A DNA stretch of 64,000 nucleotides from Betaproteobacteria bacterium Ga0077526 (lineage in GTDB: Bacteria; Pseudomonadota; Gammaproteobacteria; Burkholderiales; Ga0077523): NCBI GenBank assembly GCA_001464765.1, contig LNDV01000034.1, forward strand, positions 1,216,671-1,280,670. The letters are read 5' to 3'. The translations under genes and the position numbers were made by a program. This document shows, piece by piece, positions 50,932 to 59,547 of this stretch (position 1 is the first letter of the stretch; each line of letters starts with the position of its first letter). A model generated the notes under the pieces. That model saw nothing but the letters and a program-made list of their open reading frames with translations. It made no database searches and was not told the origin of the DNA.

Positions 50932-51800
50932 CCGACCTGGGCGTGCGCCTGATCCTCGGGTTGCTCTGGGTGCTCCACTGGCTGCCGCTGAGGGTGCTCG
51001 CGCCGCTCGGCGCGGGCCTGGGCGATCTGCTGTTCCGGCTCTCGAAGGAGCGCCGCACCGTCGCGCGCCGGAATCTCGAACTGTGTTTTCCCGAGTGGAG
51101 TGCCGAAGAGAGGGAGCGGGTAGTCCGCGCCCATTTCCGCTGTTTCGGGCGCTCGGTGCTGGAGTCGTCGATCGCCTGGTTCGCCTCGCCCGAACGCCTT
51201 CGGCGCATCGTCCGCATCGAGGACTGGCATCACGTGCCGGCGGACGGTCGTTTCCTGCTCCTGGTGCCGCATTTCGTCGCGCTGGATCTCGAGGGCATCC
51301 GCCTCACGCTCGAATATCGAGGTCTCGCCGTCTACGCCCACCAGAAGAACGCACTCTTCGACCGCTTCCTGCTCAGAGTCCGATCGCGATTCAACGGCAC
51401 GCGCATGGTGTCCCGTCAGGACGGCGTGAAAGCGATCATCCGCGGCTACCGGGAAGGATTCTCGGTGCAGCTCTCTCCGGACATGGACCTCGGCGCGAAG
51501 GATTCCATCTTCGTCCCGTTCTTCGGTGTGAACGCCGCGACGGTCACGGCGCTGCCCCGGATCGCGCAACTGCTCCGCTCGCCGGTGGTCCCCGTCGTCA
51601 TACGTCAGCTACCCGGCGGTGGCGGATACGTGATCCGGGCCTATCCGTCGTGGGACAATTACCCCAGCGGCGACTTTGCCGAGGACACACGGCGCATGAA
51701 CGCCTTCATCGAGGAGCGGGTGCGCGAGATGCCGGAGCAGTACCTCTGGCTCCACAAGCGCTTCAAGACCCGGCCGGAAGGCGAAGCGCGATACTACTGA
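50928..51800 (+). CDS. LpxL/HtrB-family lysophospholipid acyltransferase, second copy
   Basis: 290 residues; ATG 50928 overlaps the first copy's stop. The catalytic motif is HFVALD in LLLVPHFVALDLEGIRLT, with FSVQLSPDMDLGAKDSIFVP and MPEQYLWLHKRFKTRP in the C-terminal half. An N-terminal hydrophobic segment (LGLLWVLHWLPLRVLAPLGA) should anchor it. The two copies are diverged, so they probably differ in acyl position or donor in lipid A assembly. Confidence 0.9.
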   Translation: MTDLGVRLILGLLWVLHWLPLRVLAPLGAGLGDLLFRLSKERRTVARRNLELCFPEWSAEERERVVRAHFRCFGRSVLESSIAWFASPERLRRIVRIEDWHHVPADGRFLLLVPHFVALDLEGIRLTLEYRGLAVYAHQKNALFDRFLLRVRSRFNGTRMVSRQDGVKAIIRGYREGFSVQLSPDMDLGAKDSIFVPFFGVNAATVTALPRIAQLLRSPVVPVVIRQLPGGGGYVIRAYPSWDNYPSGDFAEDTRRMNAFIEERVREMPEQYLWLHKRFKTRPEGEARYY

Positions 51801-51846
51801 CGGTACTGACGGATCTCGAGTCCGCGAGTACCAGGAGCATCGATCG

Positions 51847-52302
51847 ATGGATGACAGCGAGTTCATGAACCCCGACGCGACGGCTCTCTGCGACGAGCTG
51901 TCGCAGGTGCGTGTCGTCGCCGTGGTCGGGCTGTCGCCGAACCCCGATCGCCCCAGCTATCGCATCGCCCGCGCACTTCAGACTCGGGGATTCCGGATCG
52001 TGCCGGTCCGTCCCCTCGTGACCGAGGTGCTGGGCGAGCGCGCCTACGGGAAGCTCGCCGATGTCCCGTTTCCCGTCGACCTCGTCAACGTGTTCCGCTC
52101 GGCGGATGCTGTGGACGGCATCGTCGACGACTGCATCGCCACCGACACGCGCCGGCTCTGGATCCAGGAAGGAATCGTCAACGTGCCCGCCGCCCGGCGC
52201 GCCGTCGCCCAAGGTATCTGGACCGTGATGGACCGCTGCGTCTGGCGCGACCTGAAAAATCTGTGTGCAGAGCGCACGCCCCACCAGGAGGTACCCGCTT
52301 GA
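51847..52302 (+). CDS. CoA-binding domain protein
   Basis: 151 residues of the YccU-like CoA_binding family: VVAVVGLSPNPDRPSYRIAR is the nucleotide loop, RIVPVRPLVTEVLGERAYGK and VDLVNVFRSADAVDGIVDDC follow, and RLWIQEGIVNVPAARRAVA is the signature equivalent of WMQxG. Function is unknown. The GNAT gene overlaps its stop. Confidence 0.88.
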   Translation: MDDSEFMNPDATALCDELSQVRVVAVVGLSPNPDRPSYRIARALQTRGFRIVPVRPLVTEVLGERAYGKLADVPFPVDLVNVFRSADAVDGIVDDCIATDTRRLWIQEGIVNVPAARRAVAQGIWTVMDRCVWRDLKNLCAERTPHQEVPA

Positions 52303-52832
52303 GCGACGACATCCTCATCGCCCCGCTGCGCGAGCCGGACATCCCGGCGCTGCTCGCTCTGGCGCGCGACACGTGGCAGCACCACTACCCCTCGATCATC
52401 TCGCAGGCCCAGATCGACTACATGCTGGAGCAGCGCTACAGCGAGGGACTCGTCCGCTCGCAGCTCGGCGCCGAGGGCATCTGGTGGGACGTCATCAAGC
52501 AGGATGGCGAGCTGGTCGGCTTTGCGCAGTACGAACTCGCCGATGCCGATTCGATGAAGCTCGACAAGCTCTACGTGCGCTATGCCCTGCGCGGCAAGGG
52601 ATTCGGTTCGATCCTGCTGCGGCATGTCGAGAACGAAGCGCGTGCAAAGGGACGCCATCGTCTGTTCCTGCAGGTGAACAGGAACAACGAATCGGCTGTC
52701 GGCGCGTATCGCAAGAACGGGTTCGAGGTGGCCCGCGAGATCGTCGTCGACATCGGCGGCGGTTTCGTCATGGACGATTTCGTGATGGAGAAGACCCTCG
52801 CACCCTTGCCGCAGGGGCGCTCGCGGGGATGA
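52299..52832 (+). CDS. GNAT-family N-acetyltransferase
   Basis: 177 residues. The TTG at 52299 has AGGAGG 7 bases upstream, a site that clearly decides the start. The acetyl-CoA loop is VRYALRGKGFGSILLRHVEN, preceded by GFAQYELADADSMKLDKLYV and followed by LQVNRNNESAVGAYRKNGFE. The acceptor substrate is unknown. Its stop overlaps the dapF start. Confidence 0.88.
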   Translation: MSDDILIAPLREPDIPALLALARDTWQHHYPSIISQAQIDYMLEQRYSEGLVRSQLGAEGIWWDVIKQDGELVGFAQYELADADSMKLDKLYVRYALRGKGFGSILLRHVENEARAKGRHRLFLQVNRNNESAVGAYRKNGFEVAREIVVDIGGGFVMDDFVMEKTLAPLPQGRSRG

Positions 52833-53677
52833 GGCTTTCCTTCACCAAGATGCAGGGGGCCGGCAACGACTTCGTCGTGATCGACGCCACCCGCGAGCCG
52901 ATGCGTCTGTCGCGAGGGCAGCTGCGCTGGCTGGCCGATCGTCACTTCGGCGTCGGGTGCGATCAGATCCTCGTCGTGGAACCACCCCGCGAACCGGACA
53001 CCGATTTCCACTACCGCATCTTCAATGCCGACGGCGGCGAAGTGCAGCAGTGCGGCAACGGTGCGCGCTGCTTCGTGCGCTTCGTGCACGGGCACGGACT
53101 CACGGACAAGCGCGAGGTCCGCGTCGGGACGGCCGCAGGGGTCATCGTCCCGCGGCTCGAGCCGGACGGTGATGTCACCGTGAACATGGGGCCCCCGGTT
53201 CTGGAGCCTGCACGGATCCCGTTCGTCGCCCCGGCGCAGGCCGCCGTGTATCCGCTGGATGTCCGCGGCACGACGCGCGAGATCGGCGCGGTCTCCATGG
53301 GGAATCCCCACGCGGTCCAGATCGTCGCCGACGTGGACACGGCGCCGGTGGCGACCGAGGGCCCGCTCATCGAATCGCACGAGCGTTTTCCGGAGCGCGT
53401 GAATGCCGGATTCATGCAGATCGTCGACGCCGGTCACATCCGCCTGCGGGTGTACGAGCGCGGCGCGGGCGAGACCCTCGCCTGCGGCACGGGCGCTTGC
53501 GCGGCCGTGGTGTCCGGCATCGTCCGCGGCGTGCTCGCGAGCCCCGTGGACGTGGAGACCCGCGGCGGTCGCCTGCGCATCCGCTGGGAAGGTGGCGCGA
53601 GCCCCGTCCTCATGACCGGTCCCGCCGAAACGGTGTTCGAAGGCGAAGTGTCCGTCCCGAACATCCCAGACCAATGA
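52829..53677 (+). CDS. dapF: diaminopimelate epimerase
   Basis: 282 residues. DapF interconverts LL- and meso-diaminopimelate for lysine and peptidoglycan. The two catalytic cysteines are in QQCGNGARCF and TLACGTGACAA; the N-terminus FTKMQGAGNDFVVIDA is canonical. It overlaps the acetyltransferase stop by 4 bases and is followed by DUF484 and xerC, the standard dapF-DUF484-xerC block. Confidence 0.96.
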   Translation: MRLSFTKMQGAGNDFVVIDATREPMRLSRGQLRWLADRHFGVGCDQILVVEPPREPDTDFHYRIFNADGGEVQQCGNGARCFVRFVHGHGLTDKREVRVGTAAGVIVPRLEPDGDVTVNMGPPVLEPARIPFVAPAQAAVYPLDVRGTTREIGAVSMGNPHAVQIVADVDTAPVATEGPLIESHERFPERVNAGFMQIVDAGHIRLRVYERGAGETLACGTGACAAVVSGIVRGVLASPVDVETRGGRLRIRWEGGASPVLMTGPAETVFEGEVSVPNIPDQ

Positions 53678-53708
53678 CCGAAACAGAACACTCCACCCAG
53701 GGGAAGCA

Positions 53709-54365
53709 ATGAGATTCACGGCCGACGAGGTTGCGCAGTATCTGAAGGATCATCCGGAGTTCTTCGACGAGTATGCGGAGATGCTGGCCGAGATCTACGT
53801 GCCCCATCCGCACGGCGGGCGTGCCATTCCGATCGCCGAACGGCAGATCGTCACGCTGCGCGAGCGCAACCGCGCGCTGGAGAGCAAGCTGCACGAGCTC
53901 GTGCAGTTCGGTCAGGAGAACGACGGCACCATCGGCAAGATGCACGGGCTCACCCTCGCGCTCCTCGCGGCGGATTCTCTCGATGCCGCTGCCGCCGCTC
54001 TCGTGGTCACGCTGCGGTCGGACTTCGCCGTGCCGCAGGTCGCACTGCGCCTGTGGGGCGATGGCGCCGAGGGTGGCACCGTTTTCGGCCCTGCCAGCAA
54101 TGAAGTCCGCGTGTTCGCGGAGAGCCTCAAGGCGCCGTACTTCAGCCCCAACGCGATGTTCGAGACCGCCTCGTGGTTCGGTGACGGCGGCGACGGCCTG
54201 CAGTCCTTCGGGTACGTGCCGCTCCGGGCCGGCGAGCGAGTCGGTCTGCTGGCGATGGGTTCGGACAATCCCGACCGGTTCCGGCCGGACATGGGATCGA
54301 TCTACCTCGAGCGCATGGGCGAGATCGCTTCGGCCGTGTTCGCCCGGCAGTTTCCGGCGGCCTGA
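53709..54365 (+). CDS. DUF484 family protein
   Basis: 218 residues. The family's N-terminal signature DEVAQYLKDHPEFFDEYAEM and RQIVTLRERNRALESKLHEL coiled coil lead to a GAF-like C-terminal domain (QSFGYVPLRAGERVGLLAMG). The function is unknown; the gene is conserved between dapF and xerC. Its stop overlaps the xerC start by one base. Confidence 0.9.
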   Translation: MRFTADEVAQYLKDHPEFFDEYAEMLAEIYVPHPHGGRAIPIAERQIVTLRERNRALESKLHELVQFGQENDGTIGKMHGLTLALLAADSLDAAAAALVVTLRSDFAVPQVALRLWGDGAEGGTVFGPASNEVRVFAESLKAPYFSPNAMFETASWFGDGGDGLQSFGYVPLRAGERVGLLAMGSDNPDRFRPDMGSIYLERMGEIASAVFARQFPAA

Positions 54366-55273
54366 TGACCGACGGGGTCGAGGCGCCGGCCGACCATCCG
54401 CTGTTCGACGGGTACCTCACCCATCTGAGCAGCGAACGTCGGCTCGCCGCGCTCACCGTCGAGAACTACGCCCGCGATGTGCGGGACCTGCTCGAACTGG
54501 TGGGCACGACCCCGATCGAAAGGCTCACGGTTCACGACGTCCGGCGTTTCGTCGCCCGCCTCCATGCGCAGGGCCTGGGCGGCCGCAGTCTGGCGCGCAA
54601 GCTCTCGGCGTGGCGCGGGTTCTTCGACTACCTGGCCCGCGATCATGGTCTGACCGCCAATCCGGCCGCGGGCCTCAAGGCGCCCCGCTCCCCCAAGCGC
54701 CTCCCCGCGAGCCTCACGCCTGACGAGGCCGCGAGCCTCCTCGACGGTGCCGACGAGGACGCGCTGCCGCTGCGCGACCGTGCAATGTTCGAGCTGATCT
54801 ACTCCTCGGGTCTGCGGCTGGCGGAAGTCCTTGGGGTCCGTCTGGAGGACATCGATCTGGCGGCGGGTACGGTCCGAGTCCTCGGCAAAGGCTCCAAGAC
54901 CCGGGTCGTCCCGGTGGGGGCTCAGGCCATCGCCGCGGTGGAGCGCTGGCTGCCTGAGCGCGCCCTGATGGCGAACGCGGAAGAGCGGGTCCTGTTCGTT
55001 TCCCGCCGGGGCGGGCGTCTGCATCCCCGGACGGTCCAGGCCCGGCTCACGGCCCGGGCGAAGGCCCACGGTCTCGATGCCAAGGTCCATCCCCACGTGC
55101 TGCGGCACTCCTTCGCCTCCCACATTCTCCAGTCGAGCGGTGACCTCCGGGCCGTCCAGGAACTGCTCGGCCACGCCAGCATTTCCACCACGCAGGTGTA
55201 CACGCACCTCGACTTCCAGCACCTCGCCAAGGCCTACGACGCGGCCCACCCGCGCGCGCGGAAGAAGACATAG
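54365..55273 (+). CDS. xerC: tyrosine recombinase XerC
   Basis: 302 residues. XerC with XerD resolves chromosome dimers at dif. The N-terminal SAM-like domain includes LAALTVENYARDVRDLLELV; catalytic residues are in YSSGLRLAEVLGVRLEDI (Arg), GKGSKTRVVPVG (Lys), HVLRHSFASHIL (His and Arg) and LGHASISTTQVYTHLDF (His and Tyr). Length and context support XerC over an integron or phage integrase. Confidence 0.95.
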   Translation: MTDGVEAPADHPLFDGYLTHLSSERRLAALTVENYARDVRDLLELVGTTPIERLTVHDVRRFVARLHAQGLGGRSLARKLSAWRGFFDYLARDHGLTANPAAGLKAPRSPKRLPASLTPDEAASLLDGADEDALPLRDRAMFELIYSSGLRLAEVLGVRLEDIDLAAGTVRVLGKGSKTRVVPVGAQAIAAVERWLPERALMANAEERVLFVSRRGGRLHPRTVQARLTARAKAHGLDAKVHPHVLRHSFASHILQSSGDLRAVQELLGHASISTTQVYTHLDFQHLAKAYDAAHPRARKKT

Positions 55274-55278
55274 ACGTC

Positions 55279-55314
55279 TTGCGCGATCGGCGGCACATGC
55301 ACTATCTTGCATGT
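55279..55314 (+). promoter_or_regulatory. boxR promoter with BoxR-type operator
   Basis: TTGCGC (55279-55284) and TATCTT (55303-55308) are 18 bases apart. The palindrome ACATGCA-N6-TGCATGT (55295-55314) covers the -10. BoxR/BzdR regulators are known to bind TGCA-containing sites and release them on benzoyl-CoA. The related site at 56286-56305 precedes boxC. Confidence 0.7.
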
Positions 55315-55352
55315 CTCGACTGATCTGACCCGATTGCCGGGTCCCCGTGCCC

Positions 55353-56273
55353 ATGGATGTTTCTCCGGATTCCCCGATCCCCAGACCGGACCGCGACCCC
55401 CTGCTTCTCTCCATCGGCGAGCGCATCCGGCTGCTGAGGCTGCGTCGGGGCCTTACCCGCAAGGCGCTGGCCGTGGCCGCCGGAATCTCGGAGCGGCACC
55501 TGGCCAATCTGGAACTTGGCACCGGGAACGCCTCGATTCTGGTTCTGGCCCAGGTCGCCCGAGCCCTGGAATGCGCGCTGGCGGAGGTCATCGGCGACAG
55601 CACGACGGCGTCTCCGGAGGGGCTGCTGATCCGCAGTCTGCTCGCCGGCCGCTCCGAGCCGGAGCTCCAGCAGGTCCGGCAGATGCTCTCAACGATGTTC
55701 GGGCAAGGGCGCGATCCCGCCCGTGCCGGACGCATCGCCCTGGTCGGTCTGCGTGGGGCAGGTAAGTCCACACTTGGCCAGATCCTCTCTGAGGGCTTGG
55801 GGCTGCCCTTCATCGAACTCAGCCGGGAGATCGAACGGATCGCCGGCTGCGGTCTCGTGGAGATCCATTCCCTGGTGGGGTCCGGCGGCTACCGCCGCTA
55901 CGAACGGGAGGCGCTCGAGGCCGCGATCGAGGCCCATCCGAGGTTCGTCATGGCGACGCCCGGGGGGCTGGTTTCCGAGCCGGGGACCTTCGGGCGACTC
56001 ATCGATCGGTGCTTCACGGTCTGGCTTCGTGCGACGCCCGAGGACCACATGGGGCGTGTGATGGCCCAGGGCGATTTCCGCCCGATGGCCGCCAGCCGTG
56101 AGGCCATGGAGGACCTTCGGCGCATCCTGGCCGGGCGGGAGGCGTTCTACGCCAAGGCCGATCTCACGTTCGATACGAGCGGCCGGACCCTGGAACGGGC
56201 CGGCGCGGAACTCCTGTCTGCGGTCGGCGTGGCAACCGGCATCCGGCCAGCCAAGGCGGTGCCGCCGGCTTGA
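55353..56273 (+). CDS. boxR: benzoyl-CoA-responsive regulator BoxR (HTH plus shikimate kinase-like domain)
   Basis: 306 residues from ATG 55353 (GTG 55347 is possible). The N-terminal Xre helix-turn-helix spans about 20-75 (LTRKALAVAAGISERHLANL). A linker leads to a shikimate kinase-like domain with Walker A VGLRGAGKSTLGQIL and FIELSREIERIAGCGL, the effector module of the BoxR/BzdR family. It represses boxCBA and itself until benzoyl-CoA is present. Assignment rests on the two-domain structure and its place directly upstream of boxCBA. Confidence 0.92.
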   Translation: MDVSPDSPIPRPDRDPLLLSIGERIRLLRLRRGLTRKALAVAAGISERHLANLELGTGNASILVLAQVARALECALAEVIGDSTTASPEGLLIRSLLAGRSEPELQQVRQMLSTMFGQGRDPARAGRIALVGLRGAGKSTLGQILSEGLGLPFIELSREIERIAGCGLVEIHSLVGSGGYRRYEREALEAAIEAHPRFVMATPGGLVSEPGTFGRLIDRCFTVWLRATPEDHMGRVMAQGDFRPMAASREAMEDLRRILAGREAFYAKADLTFDTSGRTLERAGAELLSAVGVATGIRPAKAVPPA

Positions 56274-56305
56274 CGACAGTTCGGGACATGAACTATCGTG
56301 CACGT
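56270..56305 (+). promoter_or_regulatory. boxCBA promoter with BoxR-type operator
   Basis: TTGACG (56270-56275, overlapping the boxR stop) and TATCGT (56294-56299) are 18 bases apart. The site ACATGAA-N6-TGCACGT (56286-56305) covers the -10 in the same position as in the boxR promoter, and the two sites share the CTATC core. The left arm is less perfect here. Confidence 0.7.
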
Positions 56306-56349
56306 CCCTGAACGAACCATCCGCCGCATCCGACGGTGACGAGGCTGCC

Positions 56350-58008
56350 ATGTCCGAGAATCCCCGCGTCGACTATCAGACCGACCCGAGCCGCTACCGG
56401 CACTGGAAGCTGTCCTGTGACGGGGCGGTCGCCACCCTCGCGCTCGACGTGGCGGAAGACGGCGGCCTTCGCCCCGGCTACGCCCTCAAGCTGAACTCCT
56501 ACGACCTCGGCGTCGATATCGAACTGCACGATGCCCTGAATCGCGTCCGGTTCGAACACCCCGAGGTGCGCTGCGTCGTCGTCACCAGTCTCAAGGACCG
56601 GATTTTCTGTTCCGGCGCCAACATCTTCATGCTCGGCCTGTCCACCCACGCGTGGAAGGTGAACTTCTGCAAGTTCACCAACGAGACGCGCAACGGCATC
56701 GAAGACTCCTCCCGCCATTCGGGTCTCAAGTTCCTCGCTGCCGTGAACGGCGCGTGCGCCGGCGGGGGCTACGAACTGGCACTGGCCTGCGACGAGATCC
56801 TGCTGATCGACGACCGTTCGTCCGCCGTTTCCCTGCCCGAGGTGCCCCTGCTGGGCGTCCTGCCCGGCACCGGCGGTCTGACCCGGGTGACCGACAAGCG
56901 CCACGTGAGGCACGACCTCGCCGACGTGTTCTGCACGACGACCGAAGGCGTCCGCGGCCAGCGTGCCCTGGACTGGCGGCTCGTCGATGCGCTCGCGAAG
57001 CCCGCCCAGTTCACCCAGGCGGTGGCGGCGCGAGCCGCAGACCTGGCCGCGAAGAGCGACCGTCCGACGGATGCGAAGGGCGTCGCGCTCACGCCGCTTC
57101 AGCGCACCGTCGCCGAGGACGGTCTGGAGTACCGCAACGTGTCCGTGCGCATCGACCGTTCCGCGCGGACCGCCACCATCACCGTTCGCGCCCCGGCGAC
57201 CCCGCAACCGGCCGACATCGAAGGCATCGTGAGCGCCGGCGCCGACTGGTGGCCCATGCAGATGGGCCGTGAGCTCGACGACGCCATCCTTTCGCTCCGC
57301 ACCAATGAACTCGCCGCGGGTACGTGGCTCCTCAAGACCGAAGGCACTGCCGAATCCGTACTGGCCTGCGACACCGCCATGCGGACCCACGCGGGCCACT
57401 GGTTTGTGCGCGAAGTCACCGGTCTTCTGCGACGTGCGCTCGCCCGGCTGGACGTGTCGTCCCGCACCCTGTTCGCGCTGATCGAACCCGGTTCCTGTTT
57501 CGCCGGGACGCTCGCCGAGCTGGTGTTCGCCGCAGACCGCGCCTACATGGCCGCGCTGCCGGATGCGCCGCAGGACGCGCCGCGGCTCACCCTTTCGGAG
57601 CAGAACTTCGGCACGTATCCGATGGTCAACGGCCAGTCGCGCCTTGCCCGCCGCTTCTATGAGGAAGCCGCGCCGCTGGACGCCGCGCGTGCCGCCATCG
57701 GCCGCGCCCTCGACTGCGAAGAATGCTTTGCGCTGGGGCTCGTCACCGCCACGCCGGACGACATCGACTGGCCGGACGAGATCCGTCTCTCCATCGAGGA
57801 ACGCGCGGCCATGTCTCCGGATGCGCTCACCGGCCTCGAGGCGAATCTGCGCTTCGCCCAGCGCGAATCCATGGAGACACGCATCTTCGGGCGACTGTCG
57901 GCCTGGCAGAACTGGATTTTCATCCGCCCGAGCGCGGTCGGAGAGAAGGGCGCGCTGAAGGTCTACGGCAAGGGCGAGCGCGCCCAGTTCGATCCGAACC
58001 GCGTCTGA
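56350..58008 (+). CDS. boxC: 2,3-epoxybenzoyl-CoA dihydrolase (benzoyl-CoA-dihydrodiol lyase) BoxC
   Basis: 552 residues, the usual BoxC length. BoxC opens the epoxidised ring of benzoyl-CoA, producing a dehydroadipyl-CoA semialdehyde and formate. Crotonase-fold oxyanion segments are visible: DRIFCSGANIFMLGLSTHAW and AAVNGACAGGGYELALACDE, then LPEVPLLGVLPGTGGLTRVT. A second crotonase-like half occupies the C-terminus. It is the first gene of boxCBA. Confidence 0.95.
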   Translation: MSENPRVDYQTDPSRYRHWKLSCDGAVATLALDVAEDGGLRPGYALKLNSYDLGVDIELHDALNRVRFEHPEVRCVVVTSLKDRIFCSGANIFMLGLSTHAWKVNFCKFTNETRNGIEDSSRHSGLKFLAAVNGACAGGGYELALACDEILLIDDRSSAVSLPEVPLLGVLPGTGGLTRVTDKRHVRHDLADVFCTTTEGVRGQRALDWRLVDALAKPAQFTQAVAARAADLAAKSDRPTDAKGVALTPLQRTVAEDGLEYRNVSVRIDRSARTATITVRAPATPQPADIEGIVSAGADWWPMQMGRELDDAILSLRTNELAAGTWLLKTEGTAESVLACDTAMRTHAGHWFVREVTGLLRRALARLDVSSRTLFALIEPGSCFAGTLAELVFAADRAYMAALPDAPQDAPRLTLSEQNFGTYPMVNGQSRLARRFYEEAAPLDAARAAIGRALDCEECFALGLVTATPDDIDWPDEIRLSIEERAAMSPDALTGLEANLRFAQRESMETRIFGRLSAWQNWIFIRPSAVGEKGALKVYGKGERAQFDPNRV

Positions 58009-58099
58009 CCGCACTCGTTGTGCAGCGCTCGTCCCGGCGGAACGCGCTGCAACCGAATCACTCTCCGCCGCGCACCCACCCGTTTCCCGGAGCGCAGTC

Positions 58100-59524
58100 A
58101 TGAGCATCAACTACAGCGAGAAGATCCCCAACAACGTCAACCTCTCCGAGGACCGTGCCCTCCAGCGCGCGCTGGAGCAGTGGCAGCCCAACTTCCTCGA
58201 CTGGTGGGGCGACGTGGGGCCGGACGGGTCCCAGGATTTCGACGTATATCTGCGCACCGCCGTGAGCGTCGATCCGCAGGGCTGGGCTCATTTCGACCAC
58301 GTGAAGATGCCGGACTACCGCTGGGGCATCTTCCTCAATCCGCGCGAGGAAGACCGCAAGATCCACTTCGGTGAGCACATGGGCGAGGACGTCTGGCAGG
58401 ACGTCCCCGGCGAACACCGCGCGAACCTGCGCCGCATCATCGTGACCCAGGGCGACACCGAGCCCGCCTCCGTCGAACAGCAGCGCCATCTCGGTCTGAC
58501 CGCGCCGTCCATGTACGACCTGCGCAATCTCTTCCAGGTGAACGTCGAGGAAGGGCGGCACCTCTGGGCAATGGTGTATCTGCTGCATCGCTACTTCGGT
58601 CGCGATGGCCGCGAGGAAGCCGAGGCCCTGCTGGAGCGCCGTTCTGGCGACCAGGACAATCCACGGATCCTCGGCGCGTTCAACGAGCGCACGCCCGACT
58701 GGCTCAGCTTCTTCATGTTCACCTACTTCACCGACCGCGACGGCAAGTTCCAGTTGTGCGCGCTGGCGGAGTCGGGCTTCGATCCGCTCGCGCGCACGAC
58801 GAAGTTCATGCTCACGGAAGAGGCGCACCACATGTTCGTCGGCGAGTCCGGCGTGTCGCGCGTCCTGCAGCGCACCTGCGACGTGATGAACCAGCTGAAG
58901 ACCGACGATCCGGTGAAGGTCCGCGCGGCCGGGGCGATCGATCTCGCGACCATCCAGCGCTACCTCAACTTCCACTACTCGGTGACCATCGATCTGTTCG
59001 GTGCGGACCAGTCCTCCAACGCCGCCATGTTCTACAGCACGGGCATCAAGGGCCGCTTCGAGGAAGGCAAGCGCACGGACGATCACCGCCTGCGCGGCGA
59101 CACCTACCGGGTACTCGAAGTGCAGGACGGCCGGCTGGTCGAGAAGGAAGTCCCCATGCTGAATGCGCTCAATGAAGTCCTGCGCGACGACTTCATCAAG
59201 GACTCCATCGCCGGCGTGAACCGCTGGAACAAGGTCCTGGAGAAGTCGGGCATCCCCAATCGCCTGACGGTTCCCCACAAGGCGTTCAACCGCCAGATCG
59301 GCACGCTCGCCAATGTGCGCATCTCCCCGGAAGGCCAGCCGCTTTCGCAGGCACAATGGGATGCCGGTCGCGACACGTGGCTGCCGACGGCCGAGGACCG
59401 CGCCTTCGTACAGTCGCTGATGGGCCGGGTGGTGGAGCCGGGCAAGTTCGCCGGCTGGATCGCGCCGCCGGCGATGGGCATCAACCGTCAGCCGGTGAAC
59501 TTCGAGTACATCCGGTTCAACTGA
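58100..59524 (+). CDS. boxB: benzoyl-CoA 2,3-epoxidase oxygenase subunit BoxB
   Basis: 474 residues. BoxB is the di-iron component that inserts one oxygen atom into the ring of benzoyl-CoA, fed by BoxA. Di-iron ligand segments are visible as QVNVEEGRHLWAMVYLLHRY and KFMLTEEAHHMFVGESGV, in a ferritin-like arrangement with four carboxylates and histidines. The 91-base gap from boxC has no terminator. Confidence 0.96.
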   Translation: MSINYSEKIPNNVNLSEDRALQRALEQWQPNFLDWWGDVGPDGSQDFDVYLRTAVSVDPQGWAHFDHVKMPDYRWGIFLNPREEDRKIHFGEHMGEDVWQDVPGEHRANLRRIIVTQGDTEPASVEQQRHLGLTAPSMYDLRNLFQVNVEEGRHLWAMVYLLHRYFGRDGREEAEALLERRSGDQDNPRILGAFNERTPDWLSFFMFTYFTDRDGKFQLCALAESGFDPLARTTKFMLTEEAHHMFVGESGVSRVLQRTCDVMNQLKTDDPVKVRAAGAIDLATIQRYLNFHYSVTIDLFGADQSSNAAMFYSTGIKGRFEEGKRTDDHRLRGDTYRVLEVQDGRLVEKEVPMLNALNEVLRDDFIKDSIAGVNRWNKVLEKSGIPNRLTVPHKAFNRQIGTLANVRISPEGQPLSQAQWDAGRDTWLPTAEDRAFVQSLMGRVVEPGKFAGWIAPPAMGINRQPVNFEYIRFN

Positions 59525-59547
59525 GCCGGCAGCACGGAGGAACGCGG

